NCBI RefSeq assembly: GCF_000196615.1
Contig: NC_014305.1
Span: 62,001-126,000, forward strand
Origin: Erwinia billingiae Eb661
Lineage (GTDB): Bacteria; Pseudomonadota; Gammaproteobacteria; Enterobacterales; Enterobacteriaceae
Direction of reading: 5' to 3'
DNA: 64,000 nt
In this document: piece by piece, positions 9,338-20,417 of the stretch
How the letters are laid out: every line of letters begins with the position of its first letter
Numbering within the stretch: position 1 is the stretch's first letter
Position numbers and translations under genes: made by a program
Notes under the pieces: model-generated
The model's database searches: none
Seen by the model: only the letters and a program-made list of their open reading frames with translations
Told to the model about the DNA's origin: nothing

Positions 9338-9573
9338 TGCCTTTTATCACTATCCCCCTTGACGGTTATTTGCGGCATATTTCCACTGCGTATGATTTCA
9401 GCCGCCTCCGTATAGAGCTTTTTTTTGTATAAGTCACCCTCTGCCTGGCGAATTTCCTCCAGTTTACCCGTAACGTTTTTTTCGTTCAGTTGCTGGCCAG
9501 AGAGTCTCACCCCGAGAACGGCAAGACCAATAGCTCTCAGCAGAAAAATCAGCTTTTCTTCATCAAATTCCAT
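9334..9573 (-). CDS. YmgB/AriR-like small protein (second paralogue)
   Basis: A 79-residue protein with the same layout as the protein at 7688-7945: an 'AIGLAVLGVRLSGQ' helix, an 'LNEKNVTGKLEEIRQAEGDLYKKKL' helix, then 'AAEIIR' and a polar tail. It fits the YmgB/AriR connector fold pattern loosely. Function is inferred only by that resemblance, together with the many cyclic-di-GMP proteins around it. A possible coupled frame follows at 9337. Confidence 0.45.
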   Translation of the reverse strand: MEFDEEKLIFLLRAIGLAVLGVRLSGQQLNEKNVTGKLEEIRQAEGDLYKKKLYTEAAEIIRSGNMPQITVKGDSDKRH

Positions 9574-10508
9574 ATAATCTCATCAGGATTGGGTCTGCCC
9601 GGCACACACATTATACGGGTAAATTTGACTTAATCCAATTGAACAGTACGGATAAATAAAAGCGATCGTATATTGATGGTGTTATTAAGGCCGGAAAATA
9701 TTTTTATCTTATTACACCCATTGATTTTTTTGCCTAAACAATAAGCACATGGTGCAGAGCTTTCTTTTTTATTATATCTTTATTCAATTATTACTTTCCG
9801 CCAACATATCCGAATCAAAATGATTGCCGTCATCAACCCTTCACTTTTCATGCTAAGTAACCTTGTATTTTTATGTAAAAAGCCCGGATTGTAACCATCT
9901 GAAAAGTAATTGTTTTTTAAGTACGAATGGTTCTTCTGTAAGCTTGTTTTTTAAGGTGTGAATTTTGGTGATTTTCTTTTATCAGGATGCAGGTGGTAAA
10001 AAAATAAAACTCACTTAAGAGGATTTTAAATATATTTACAGGAAGTGATTTCTGAAAGCAGGGCATGGTAATGCCCCTGGTAATTCCGGGCGTTTTCGGC
10101 ATGTCCTGTCGTCAGGAAATCACAATATTATAATATGGAATAAGAAATATTTTTTGAATAAGAAGTTTCGTACCTTTAGCGGGATGTGATTTACAATTTC
10201 GTATTTAATAAATCTGGCAGGGTTGATATAGTGCTGGATTTTCGGGCCACTCCTTGAAAATTGAGTTACTTTATTTACGGGAGTTAAATGGCCTGTTAGA
10301 TCAGTATTATACAGATAAATGAATATCCTGCTGAGGGGATATTTAAAAATATTATACTGGACGTATAACTATCCAAAAGACATGCTGAACTTCCCCTGCC
10401 CGGGATAGTCAGCATGTCTGGCGTGAGAGATGATACGTTATAATGATACTATAAAAAATATGAGCCGCTCAGGATAAGAAGGGTGTCTCACTTACAAAGC
10501 GATAGTCA
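9574..10508. other. AT-rich noncoding stretch
   Basis: About 930 bases, strongly AT-rich, with no supportable gene. The small frame at 9917-10102 lacks a ribosome site. The stretch separates the YmgB-like gene from the end of a GAF-EAL gene. Confidence 0.45.
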
Positions 10509-12293
10509 TTACTTTTTTATGAAGCTTCGCGATAACAGGCTTGATATATCTTTTGCTGGCAACGGACGCGAAAAATAATATCCCTGTATCTGATCACATC
10601 CTGCGGCGGTAAGGATCTCTTCAGTTGCCCTGTCTTCCACCCCTTCAGCTACTACCGTGTATTCAAGCTCCTTAAGCATCCTGATGACATTTGTTGCAAT
10701 GATACGGCTTCTTTTGTCTGTGACTATTCCCCTGACCAGCACGCGATCGAGCTTAATAACGTCCAGTGGCATCCGGTAGAGGTAGCTGACATTACTGTAT
10801 CCCGCGCCGAAATCATCAAGTGCAATTTTAAACCCCCGCTCGCGCAGGGCTATCAGCGCTGACACAGCACCTTCTTTTTCGGCTATTTTTTCTGTTTCAA
10901 GGCATTCAATTTCAATGAGGTCTGGCGTCAGGCCGGCCTTCAGCACGTCGCTGTGCAAAGTATCAGCAAATCCTTTTCTGGTGAAATCACTTTCGCTGAG
11001 GTTTACCGAAACCGGCACGCTAATACCCGCCGCCTGCCATTGCACCAGTTGTGACGATACGTTCCGGATCACCCAGTCAGCAAGCGAAGCATGCAGGCGG
11101 GTGCGGGCAGCAGCCGGAAGAAAAGCATCAGGCGATAGCTCGCCGCGCGTTGGATGACGCCAGCGGACAAGCGCTTCAACTCCGGTTAGTTTCCCCGTAA
11201 TCAGGGATTTTTTAGGTTGATAAACCAGATACAGCCCGGGTTCATCCCGCAGGGCAGCTGCGAGATCATGCATTAAACGGAATTCGCCATTACGACGGCC
11301 ATCGGTCAGTGCGTCAAAACTCAGCACGCGGCTGCCGGAGGAAATGGCTTCGTGCAGGGCGCTGACAGCGCGACGAAGACCTTCCTGTGCAGAGACCTCG
11401 GAAAGTGCAAAGCATGCCTCTCCTGCGTGTATGGTCAGGTCCACAGCAATCCCTTCCTCGATGAGGGCCGTAACGTCTTCCAGCTGAGTGCTGAAAGAAG
11501 AGGCTGTAAGCTGCTGGGCCTCTTCTGTAAGCACGGCATAGCGCCCTGTTGCGACAGTATATAACATATCACCAGGAGGCAGCCTGAGCCGAAGACGCAG
11601 GAGCATGCCCACATCACGCAGAAGAGATTCAACCGGTAACATGCCCATTGAGCGGGCAAGCTCGTAGATTTTCTGCATATCAATACAGTCCAGTATCACC
11701 AGCCGCAGTCGGTTTTTTGCATCCGTGGCGGCTCTGCGCTGCATTTCCCTTAGCAGCGACTGACGGTTTGGCAACCCCGTTACGGGATCGGTAAATCCTG
11801 CGGAGTGCCATGTCTCCAGAAATGTCATCACCAGTCCGGCCAGAATCTCGAGCATTTCACTTTTGCGTGATGAAAAGCGGTGAGGGCTGGTATCAGTGAC
11901 ACACAGCGTACCGAGCAACACCCCTTCAGAAGTCCGCAGCGGTGCGCCGGCATAAAACCGTATGAAGGGCTCACCCAGTACAAGCGGATGTGATGAAAAA
12001 CGTGCGTCTTTATGTGTGTCCTGGACGACTATCGTTTGGCCACTATCCACAACATGCCGGCAGAAAGATTCTTCACGGCTTGTCTGCCGTAATGTGAAGT
12101 TTCGGGACACCGTAATAAACTGATGCCTGTCGTCGAGCACAGAAATAAAACTGCCTGTTACGCCGAGTGACTGTGCGGTGAGGGCCACAAAATCGTTTAA
12201 AATTTCATCCCGACATTCATCTGGGGTCCTCAGCACAGCAACTGCTTTAAGGCGCTGTTCCTCATCGCCGCTCAGGTTTATAAGCATGACCAT
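10509..12293 (-). CDS. GAF-GGDEF(degenerate)-EAL cyclic-di-GMP phosphodiesterase
   Basis: A 594-residue soluble protein. The GAF domain (about 25-165) shows FCRHVV, IRFYAG.PL and GTLCVTD. A degenerate GGDEF follows (about 170-330, with the signature replaced by ATGRYA). The EAL domain (about 345-590) keeps every catalytic position I can check: EAL, VNLS, IECLETE, ALDDFGAGYS, IKLDR, AEGVE and QGYYFSRP. The expected role is hydrolysis of c-di-GMP to pGpG, gated by the GAF and perhaps by the dead GGDEF domain. The GAF ligand is unknown. An ATG at 12287, two codons on, has better spacing from GGGGAA than the ATG at 12293. It is a clear paralogue of the protein at 13053-14822. Confidence 0.9.
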   Translation of the reverse strand: MVMLINLSGDEEQRLKAVAVLRTPDECRDEILNDFVALTAQSLGVTGSFISVLDDRHQFITVSRNFTLRQTSREESFCRHVVDSGQTIVVQDTHKDARFSSHPLVLGEPFIRFYAGAPLRTSEGVLLGTLCVTDTSPHRFSSRKSEMLEILAGLVMTFLETWHSAGFTDPVTGLPNRQSLLREMQRRAATDAKNRLRLVILDCIDMQKIYELARSMGMLPVESLLRDVGMLLRLRLRLPPGDMLYTVATGRYAVLTEEAQQLTASSFSTQLEDVTALIEEGIAVDLTIHAGEACFALSEVSAQEGLRRAVSALHEAISSGSRVLSFDALTDGRRNGEFRLMHDLAAALRDEPGLYLVYQPKKSLITGKLTGVEALVRWRHPTRGELSPDAFLPAAARTRLHASLADWVIRNVSSQLVQWQAAGISVPVSVNLSESDFTRKGFADTLHSDVLKAGLTPDLIEIECLETEKIAEKEGAVSALIALRERGFKIALDDFGAGYSNVSYLYRMPLDVIKLDRVLVRGIVTDKRSRIIATNVIRMLKELEYTVVAEGVEDRATEEILTAAGCDQIQGYYFSRPLPAKDISSLLSRSFIKK

Positions 12294-13052
12294 TTCCCCG
12301 GTATCGTTTAGTTAAAATCGAAAGTTGACAGTGAGAGCTATGTTTATGAGTTGCCTTTAAAAATATGTTAATTCTGTCTGCAAAAACACCTCTATACAGG
12401 AAAGTATTCCCAGTTCCTGTAAGGGGAGATTACCGTCCGCTTCGTTTTTACTGCTACAGCTCTTCAGCACAGACGCATAATAAATGCTATTTATGATTTT
12501 AATCCAGGAACGGTTTTTTTATCCAGAGCCTTCTCTTCGTTGTTCACGAGGAATGTAAGCCTTCCACACCTGTATTCGGGACGCAAAATATTTTTCCTGT
12601 GTGGCGTTAAAAACACATATATTTTGAAATTCCTAATCAAATCAAAAGAGGGTCTGTGTCAGGACGGGCCTCAACCCGATTTTTTATCTGCCAGTACAAG
12701 CGGAAAAGTGTAACGGACATCATTATCGGTTTTGTCACGACCTTTTCTGTCTCTCATTAAGTGAAGAGTAACAATACAAAGTGGCATTTTCTCAGCAGGC
12801 TGGCGCTGAAGTTAACTGGTCTCACAGAAAAGTTGATTACCTCCTCAGGCTCCTTACTATTTCCTGCACTCAATCCGTTGTGATTGGTGTGAAATGTCTT
12901 TTCGTACAAGGTGCACACCAGAGTTGTGGTCAGATACGTTTGTTACGTCAGAAGATGTAGAGTCTGTTTAGTCGTGAGAATCGTTTATTGTGTTTACATG
13001 CTTCTGCAATTTAAGCAGAGTCTCAGACAGCAGATGAAGACGTGAGCCGTCT
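12294..13052. other. Noncoding stretch between paralogous EAL genes
   Basis: About 760 bases containing no supportable gene. The stretch presumably includes the promoter of the downstream minus-strand EAL gene. Confidence 0.4.
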
Positions 13053-14822
13053 CTACCTGCATTGGTTACAGTTATCGCGTAATTTCCAGTACAGCCAGCT
13101 CTGCACGGCTGCTGCCGGCAGAGAACGGGCATAAAAAAAGCCGTTCACTGCATCACTTCCATCTGTATCTTCATCCAAAGAAGTGATGACCCGATAGTCC
13201 TGACTCTCCAGCATTCTGATAATGCCACGGACCATAATACGTGAAGCAGCATCAGCCGAAAGCGACGCTTTGAGTTCATGTGTGAGGCTCACGACCGCTG
13301 GCGGGGGGCGTAAAAGATAAGTCTGATTACCGGAGGTCATGCTCAGGTCATCCAACGTAGTAACGAACCCGTACTGCCTGAGTCTGCTGATACCCTCTAA
13401 TGCTGCGGGACTGCCCGGGATCGCATCAGGCGTGAGGCATTCAATCTGAAGCAAGGCTGGTGAAAGGCGGGCTTTTTTCATTCTGCGCTTTAAATCTTTT
13501 GCAAATCCACTCCGGGCAATATCCTCGTCAGAAACGAATACTGAAACAGGCAGAGTGATACAGGTATTGTGCCATTGTTTCAGCTGTGTAATTACCTGAT
13601 TCAGGGTCCAGTCTGTCAGCTGTGAAAGGGCAGCGGAAGAGATGCCAATTTCACCAAGCTTACCGGGGCCCAGACACCCGAACCGGGGGTTGTCCCATTC
13701 CACGTGAGCTTCAAGCCCAACGGGTAATCCTTTTTCCATACATAATCTGGGCTGGTATAAGAGCGTCAGCCCCCGCCCCGAACGCATTACGGCGATAAGT
13801 TCATCCGACTCAGATACAAACCGGGGCAAATCTTCCGTAAGCGGGAGATCAAAACGAGCGGCAGGAATTCCCCGGATAGTTGCGTCTGTCAGGGCTGATA
13901 AAGCCTGAGCAACGACCTCACGCGCAGAGCCCGCGCCGGGGTTAAAATGGGTCTCGCCCGTTACCGGCGACAATTCCAACGAAATATTGTCCCCGAGATG
14001 CGCGCTGATGCCGTGCAGGAGAGTCGATATACGCCCTGCACTCAGCCGGCCCTCATCCTGCGCAAGCAGTGCAAAACGTCCTGCAGAGAAGGAATAAAGT
14101 TTTTCCCCGGGACCGGGTCTGAGCCTCAGGGGAATAAGCGTGGCGATATCCTGAAGCAACCCTTCAACTGCAGGAGCCCCGAGGGAACGCACCAGCTCAC
14201 GGGCACGCGACATATCCAGACAGTCGATAAGCACCAGACGCCGGGTAGGTTTTCTTTCATCTGCTGCAGCTACCTGTAAATCACGTACCAGCTGCTGCCT
14301 GTCAGGCAGCCCTGTCACCGCATCAGTGAGCCCCGCGGAATACCAGGCCCTCAGAAAGGACATAACCATGGTGGACAGGAGAGTTAAGCTATGTATCTGC
14401 CCGGCAGAGAAGGCGTGGGGGCGTGTGTCAGTTACACAAAGTGTTCCCGGAACAAAACCATCTATATCCCTGAGCGGTACTCCAGCATAAAAGCGTATGT
14501 ATGGTGCACCGGTTGTCAGCGGATGTGAGATAAAACGGGGGTCAAGTAAAGTGTCCTGTACCACCATGGGTTCATCACTATCGACGACGTGCCGGCAAAA
14601 GGCATTTTCGCGTGTTGAGACCTTGAGGCTGAAATTCAGGGAAGCCATAACGGTCTGTTGCTCATCATCTACCACAGAGACAAAGCTACCTGGGATGCCT
14701 AGTTTTTGAGCAGTCAGCCTGACAAACTGCGTCAGAATTTCATCCCGGCTTTCGTCAGGGGCTTTCAGCAGATTAAGCAGGTTGAAACGGTGCTCTTGAC
14801 TGGCACCTGCATCATATGACAT
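13053..14822 (-). CDS. GAF-GGDEF-EAL protein with both enzymatic sites degenerate
   Basis: A 589-residue paralogue of the protein at 10509-12293, similar throughout the GAF domain (FCRHVVDS, IRFYAGVPL, GTLCVTDT, TDAVTGLP). The GGDEF signature is replaced by SAGRFA. In the EAL domain the metal and catalytic positions are largely gone. EAL reads EAH, the VNLS Asn is lost (VFVSD), DDFG reads DDLS, the catalytic Lys motif IKLD reads VSLT, and AEGVE reads SLDED. It can hardly be a cyclase or phosphodiesterase. Proteins of this kind often act as c-di-GMP receptors or protein-protein adaptors, which is inferred here. The frame is fully open and follows a good GGAGAG ribosome site, so it is a maintained gene rather than a pseudogene. 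Confidence 0.88.
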   Translation of the reverse strand: MSYDAGASQEHRFNLLNLLKAPDESRDEILTQFVRLTAQKLGIPGSFVSVVDDEQQTVMASLNFSLKVSTRENAFCRHVVDSDEPMVVQDTLLDPRFISHPLTTGAPYIRFYAGVPLRDIDGFVPGTLCVTDTRPHAFSAGQIHSLTLLSTMVMSFLRAWYSAGLTDAVTGLPDRQQLVRDLQVAAADERKPTRRLVLIDCLDMSRARELVRSLGAPAVEGLLQDIATLIPLRLRPGPGEKLYSFSAGRFALLAQDEGRLSAGRISTLLHGISAHLGDNISLELSPVTGETHFNPGAGSAREVVAQALSALTDATIRGIPAARFDLPLTEDLPRFVSESDELIAVMRSGRGLTLLYQPRLCMEKGLPVGLEAHVEWDNPRFGCLGPGKLGEIGISSAALSQLTDWTLNQVITQLKQWHNTCITLPVSVFVSDEDIARSGFAKDLKRRMKKARLSPALLQIECLTPDAIPGSPAALEGISRLRQYGFVTTLDDLSMTSGNQTYLLRPPPAVVSLTHELKASLSADAASRIMVRGIIRMLESQDYRVITSLDEDTDGSDAVNGFFYARSLPAAAVQSWLYWKLRDNCNQCR

Positions 14823-15327
14823 TACGCTCTCCGGCCGGCTGTGAAGTGCCGGGAATTAAAACAATATATATAGTTAAAATAAGCAAAGAAAGTAATCACT
14901 TCAAAAGGTGAAATTTATCAATCGTTAATAAAGAACAATCGTATTTTACATAATTTCCTTTTCGGTAAGCAGACCTTTTCTTAATGAAATCTTTACCTTA
15001 GGAGCACTGGTGCGTGGGGGATTATTTTTAATTGTATAGCAGCTATACGCATAATAAAAGGAATGTTTGTGCTGTCGAATGATTTCTGTTAGTGATGATT
15101 AATTATAAAAAATAACCATTGCACATTTAAACGCTCAGCTGAGCAAGGGAGGAAGTTAAAATCCTGATGGCGTGAATAATACTACCGTCTCAAATTTTAA
15201 CAAACTGGTTACCTGTTGTGATGGATGCCTCAAAGTCACTGCAGGTGGTTCAATTATTCTAAAATAGGGATTATAATGAAGCCGAAACGCAAATTAATAG
15301 TTTCATGTCTCTGATGCAGGAGGATTT
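14823..15327. other. AT-rich divergent promoter region
   Basis: About 500 bases between the degenerate EAL gene (minus strand) and the XRE-like gene (plus strand). It is AT-rich and probably holds both promoters. No specific operator was identified. Confidence 0.4.
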
Positions 15328-15579
15328 CTGGAAAAAAATTTTTTGTTAATACCCGTGGTTGTAAAGGACAATGTTCGTGAGCTTCGTATCGCTGCAGGGC
15401 TTACGCAAGCACAGGCTGCTGAGATTTTTGGTTTCAGCCTGCGTATCTGGCAAACCAAAGAGATAACAGGGGCTGAGGCAAGCCTTCTGCGCCAGAAAGA
15501 GTACGAATTTCTACTTCTGCTGGCGGGGAGACATCCTCATTTTACATTATCTGCTCGCAGCCAGACGAAAGGTCATTGA
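15328..15579 (+). CDS. Small XRE-like helix-turn-helix regulator
   Basis: An 83-residue DNA-binding protein. The helix-turn-helix is 'VRELRIAAGLTQAQAAEIFG' followed by FSLRIWQTKE, then EYEFLLLLAGRHP. This matches a common small plasmid/genomic-island regulator family. The start is unclear. A TTG at 15343 is 19 bases from AGGAGG (15318-15323). A CTG at 15328 in the same frame lies four bases after it and adds five residues (LEKNF). No ATG is available. The target is unknown. It may regulate the neighbouring genes or the plasmid itself. Confidence 0.7.
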   Translation: MEKNFLLIPVVVKDNVRELRIAAGLTQAQAAEIFGFSLRIWQTKEITGAEASLLRQKEYEFLLLLAGRHPHFTLSARSQTKGH

Positions 15580-15992
15580 GGCGCAGGTTTAAAATTTTTT
15601 TAATATCATCTTTATACGGGCCTTTGGGCCCCGGCTTCCTTTTGTAATCATAAAGTAACAACAAACTTTATTCCCAATCCCGCTTCCTACACAAACTGCA
15701 TATTGAGCCTTGAAAGCAATGCGGTGAATTTTAATCTTTTAGCAAAATATTATCACGCGCTGATGATTTGATTAAGAGGGAATGAGGGGTAATAAGTTCA
15801 AGGGAATTGTCTATGTTATGGATGACATAGAACCTTTCTAACTTCATCTTTAATTGCCAAGGTTATTGCAGATTGCCAGAATTGAGGCAGGCATTCCTCA
15901 ACAGGAATCTATTATACCCGAGTGAAAATCAAGCAGAAGATTAAATTGGGGATGAAAGAACATACGAGCTGAAGCCTGAGTCACACGTAATA
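15580..15992. other. Noncoding stretch
   Basis: About 410 bases with no gene. A weak hairpin GGGCC...GGCCC near 15618-15632, shortly after the XRE gene, may be its terminator. Confidence 0.35.
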
Positions 15993-16026
15993 TTAACTTA
16001 CTCATGCCGAAGTATGAGTAAGTTAA
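15993..16026 (-). terminator. Perfect 13-bp inverted repeat after budC
   Basis: TTAACTTACTCAT (15993-16005) and its exact complement (16014-16026) around an eight-base loop, nine bases after the stop codon of the dehydrogenase gene. The position suggests a transcription terminator. The stem is AT-rich and there is no strong T run, so an mRNA 3'-end stabilising element or a protein site is also possible. Confidence 0.6.
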
Positions 16027-16034
16027 TGGATGGA

Positions 16035-17450
<1,416 letters not shown>

Positions 17451-18623
17451 ATGTTTCGTAAATTATTAAAAAAACGACCTGAAGCCGAAAGACCATTGGA
17501 TCCGCTCACGCCGGCTGTTACCTGTGAAACGTTACCAGAAGTTGAAAGTGACATTGACGGCATGCTGCTTTCCGTTCCAGAACTTATGCGCGAAGGAGTA
17601 TGGGTTATGGAGGGACCTGATTTCTCCGGCAACAGCATTATTAAGCTGTCGCCCAGAGCCCGGAATCTGCTTGGGATGGCCCTGGGTACTCCTCACGACC
17701 AGTCTTCTCTGACGTCTCTCATGAGTAATGAAGATAAAGAGGCCTTCCGGCTATACATCCGCCGAGTTGTCAGCAATATCAGTGATGAAGGGCATACTTT
17801 ATTATGCCGGCTCAACACCGGTGGCCATAAGAGTGAGTGGTTCAGCATCAGAGCTAAGCATGATTCACGCGGCAATACGCCTAATGTCACCGGTACTCTG
17901 GAAAAAATCGACGATCAGGTTGAGCAGGCCCATCGTTTTGACATTGTGTCCACGCGTTTTGACCTGTCCCGTGAAATGCTCAACGATGGACTCTGGGATC
18001 TCGATATACTAAACGGCGACCCCATGAATCCACGTAATGTATTCTGGTGGTCTCCTCAGTTCAGAAAACTGCTGGGGTTTGAGACGGTGGAAGAGTTTCC
18101 TGACGTGATGGAAAGCTGGTCTTCCAGACTGCACCCGGAGGATAAACAGAATGCACTCGACTCCTTTGTAAAACATCTGCTGGACCGAAGCGGTCAAACG
18201 GGATTTGATATTTAATACCGGCTGAAACTTCGAACCGGAGAATACCGGTGGTTCCAGGCTCGCGGGCAGACCAAGCGTAGTCCAGATGGAACTCCGCTGC
18301 GGGCGGTGGGTGCGCTAATCGATATTCAGAACCGCAAAGACCGAATGATTCATCAGCGGAATGAGGTACAACGCAGGGAGCAGACAACCAGAACGGCTGA
18401 TGAGATTGCAGAACTGGTAGCTGAAAATGGAGATATTGCTGCCCAGATCAAAATAATTTCCCTGAATGCAAGTATTGAGGCTGCAAGAGCGGGTGTACAC
18501 GGGAGGGGCTTTTCTGTTATAGCCAGTGCGATAAGGGTATTAGCAGAAAGAACGGCGGATATCACTGGTCAAATATCCCGTTTGCAGATGCGTATCAGAA
18601 ACTCATCCGGCGATAGCGATTAG
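17451..18623 (+). pseudogene. Soluble PAS-PAS methyl-accepting chemotaxis protein, interrupted by one in-frame TAA
   Basis: Translation from the ATG at 17451 gives two PAS domains (about residues 40-145 and 165-285) and a short chemoreceptor signalling domain (about 300-390). The latter has the conserved tip ISLNASIEAARAGVHGRG. A single TAA at 18213-18215 stops the frame in the second PAS domain. Reading continues in the same frame with perfect domain homology on both sides (FDI, stop, YRLKLRTGEYRWFQARG), so the lesion is one codon, probably a changed GAA or similar. There are no transmembrane segments, so this is an Aer-like or cytoplasmic receptor without a membrane anchor. The signalling domain is much shorter than in full receptors. 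It is either a recent nonsense pseudogene or a case of readthrough. Confidence 0.85.
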
Positions 18624-19108
18624 CATGGGATTGAGGAATAAACCCTGTTTTCTGAGAAATCATATGCCAGTGAGCCTTAACGGTATCATCAGGACCTGTC
18701 TTTAAGCTGATATTGGGACAGTTGTTTCCTCCGGGATGCAGTAACTCCTGTCCCCAATATTCAGACAGACTTAGTGCCCAAGACGTGAGTGGTTAGCAAA
18801 CCGTTAAATTCTTTACCATTCGGGAATGTCGTACCTCATCGTTCACCCAGTGATTGCCAGTCAAGTAGTCGCTCTTACAAATTATTAATAGAGTAGTGAA
18901 TTGAACGATGCACAGGTTTTGAAGCAGCACTGGACTATTAATCTCTTCATGAAGATGGACCGCGTGCACGTCACCAAATTACTTTTTGACGTGCAATGTA
19001 TGTCGTGAGATTTTTAGACATACCCGCATGACTTGATTTTGCCATTATTACGTACTACTTTTAAAGAGGGCTGTTTTATTCCAAAAATAGAAAGGATTTA
19101 GTTAATAA
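18624..19108. other. Noncoding stretch
   Basis: About 480 bases without a supportable gene or clear signal, AT-rich towards the next gene. Confidence 0.4.
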
Positions 19109-19321
19109 ATGAAATTAAATTTAACAGATTCTGAGTTATCTGATCTTAAGGGTAAGCATTTTGCCTCCACAACCAATGCATCTAAAAAATCTGTAACACA
19201 AGTCATCGAAATAATAAATCGTGATGGTCAACTTATGGTAATTCATGAACACTCAGGAAAAAGGAAAAAAACTCCATTTTCAGTGTTCATACTCAGATTC
19301 CCTTATAAGGTCAACTCTTAA
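19109..19321 (+). CDS. Small protein of unknown function
   Basis: A 70-residue basic protein starting MKLNLTDSELSDLKGKHFA. The central part (SVTQVIEIINRDGQLMVIHEH) looks like a beta-rich domain. I do not recognise the family. A GAAAGGA ribosome-like site lies about 12 bases upstream, a little far. The coding is AT-rich like the flanks. The order of charged and hydrophobic residues looks protein-like, but support is moderate. Confidence 0.45.
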   Translation: MKLNLTDSELSDLKGKHFASTTNASKKSVTQVIEIINRDGQLMVIHEHSGKRKKTPFSVFILRFPYKVNS

Positions 19322-19637
19322 CGTACGTTATTCAGGGGCGCTGCCACGCACTTATTCACTATCTTATTTTGTAATATAACTATCGTACATTACGGTATTG
19401 AATATGAACAAGCAGACTCAGAGCGTAGTGTAAAGAATGACCATCTCATAAAAACCAAATGTCAGTGGATGCCGTCGACGAGGGTATGGCTTAAGGCATT
19501 TCAGTTGCTGATTTTAAAATTTTTTCGGCCCGTGATGTCTTTGCAAGGCTATCAATGTGATTGCCCCCGTGACATATTTTAAATACTTGATTTATTTAAC
19601 AAAAAACCTGATCGTCCACGGCCGATGAATTTCAAGC
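19322..19637. other. Noncoding stretch
   Basis: About 315 bases between converging genes, with nothing recognisable. Confidence 0.35.
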
Positions 19638-20417
19638 TCAGGGGAAGGGGGCGATGTTTTTTGACAAAAAATACAGATCCATTCCCAGTTTATCCAGTAA
19701 CCGCTCAGCCTGAATCCTTCGTTCAGCAATGGGGAAATCACTCTTTATTTTTGCCGCAAATATAATAACATTTCCACTGGGCACTCGACAGAAAAGCACT
19801 TCTCCAAAAATTTTAATGAGAGAACGATGTAGTGGACTTTCTCTTCTTGGGATTTCGTGATAATTTATTACAAGCCAGCCGTTATAATTCATTCTTTCCC
19901 TGCAGGTTATCAGGAAGCTTTCCGTCTCCTGAAATGGATCCATGTAAAAAGCAGAATAAAGATCCGAGAAAATCACATCGTAATGCTTTATACTTTTTTT
20001 CAGGTGCCTTTTCGCATCTTCGATGTGATAAGATATATTTTCTGAAACGGGTAAAGAGAAACACTTACGTGCTACTGAAAGTACATCTTTTCTTAGTTCC
20101 ACGACATCTATCTCTATTTCCTTATCAAGGAAATTTAATGTCCTCACGAGCGCTCCACCTCCAAGCCCCAAAACTAAGACATTATCCGTGATCGTGAAAG
20201 CTACGGCCATTAACATGGATTTAATGTAATTATGCACTGGCAATTTAACATTACTTTTAAGCATTTTGCTTTGCTCATTTATCCCTTCAAAACGAAGGAC
20301 CCTGTAATCATCATAATCAGCAACGATGATGTCTCCATATTCATCCGTCACCTTCAAAACTATAATCTCCGTGGGGCGGAGAGATGAGCCTTTAAAAAAA
20401 TCGCCAAGCAATGCCAT
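19638..20417 (-). CDS. Spermidine-synthase-like methyltransferase-fold protein
   Basis: A 259-residue protein with the spermidine synthase (SpeE) fold: an N-terminal beta domain (about 1-75) and a Rossmann domain. The latter has the nucleotide motif VLVLGLGGGALVR (about residues 81-93), the acidic strand end DVVELRKDV, IEDAKRHL and 'YDVIFSDLY'. True aminopropyltransferases keep D-T-D-P-type catalytic residues after this strand. Here the segment reads SDLYSAFYMDPFQ, so aminopropyl transfer is uncertain and the protein is best called spermidine-synthase-like. It stands alone with no polyamine genes and has low GC compared with its neighbours. Confidence 0.8.
   Translation of the reverse strand: MALLGDFFKGSSLRPTEIIVLKVTDEYGDIIVADYDDYRVLRFEGINEQSKMLKSNVKLPVHNYIKSMLMAVAFTITDNVLVLGLGGGALVRTLNFLDKEIEIDVVELRKDVLSVARKCFSLPVSENISYHIEDAKRHLKKSIKHYDVIFSDLYSAFYMDPFQETESFLITCRERMNYNGWLVINYHEIPRRESPLHRSLIKIFGEVLFCRVPSGNVIIFAAKIKSDFPIAERRIQAERLLDKLGMDLYFLSKNIAPFP

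Noticed and set aside
9917..10102. 61-residue frame between the YmgB-like and GAF-EAL genes
   Set aside because: No ribosome site and AT-rich random-like composition.
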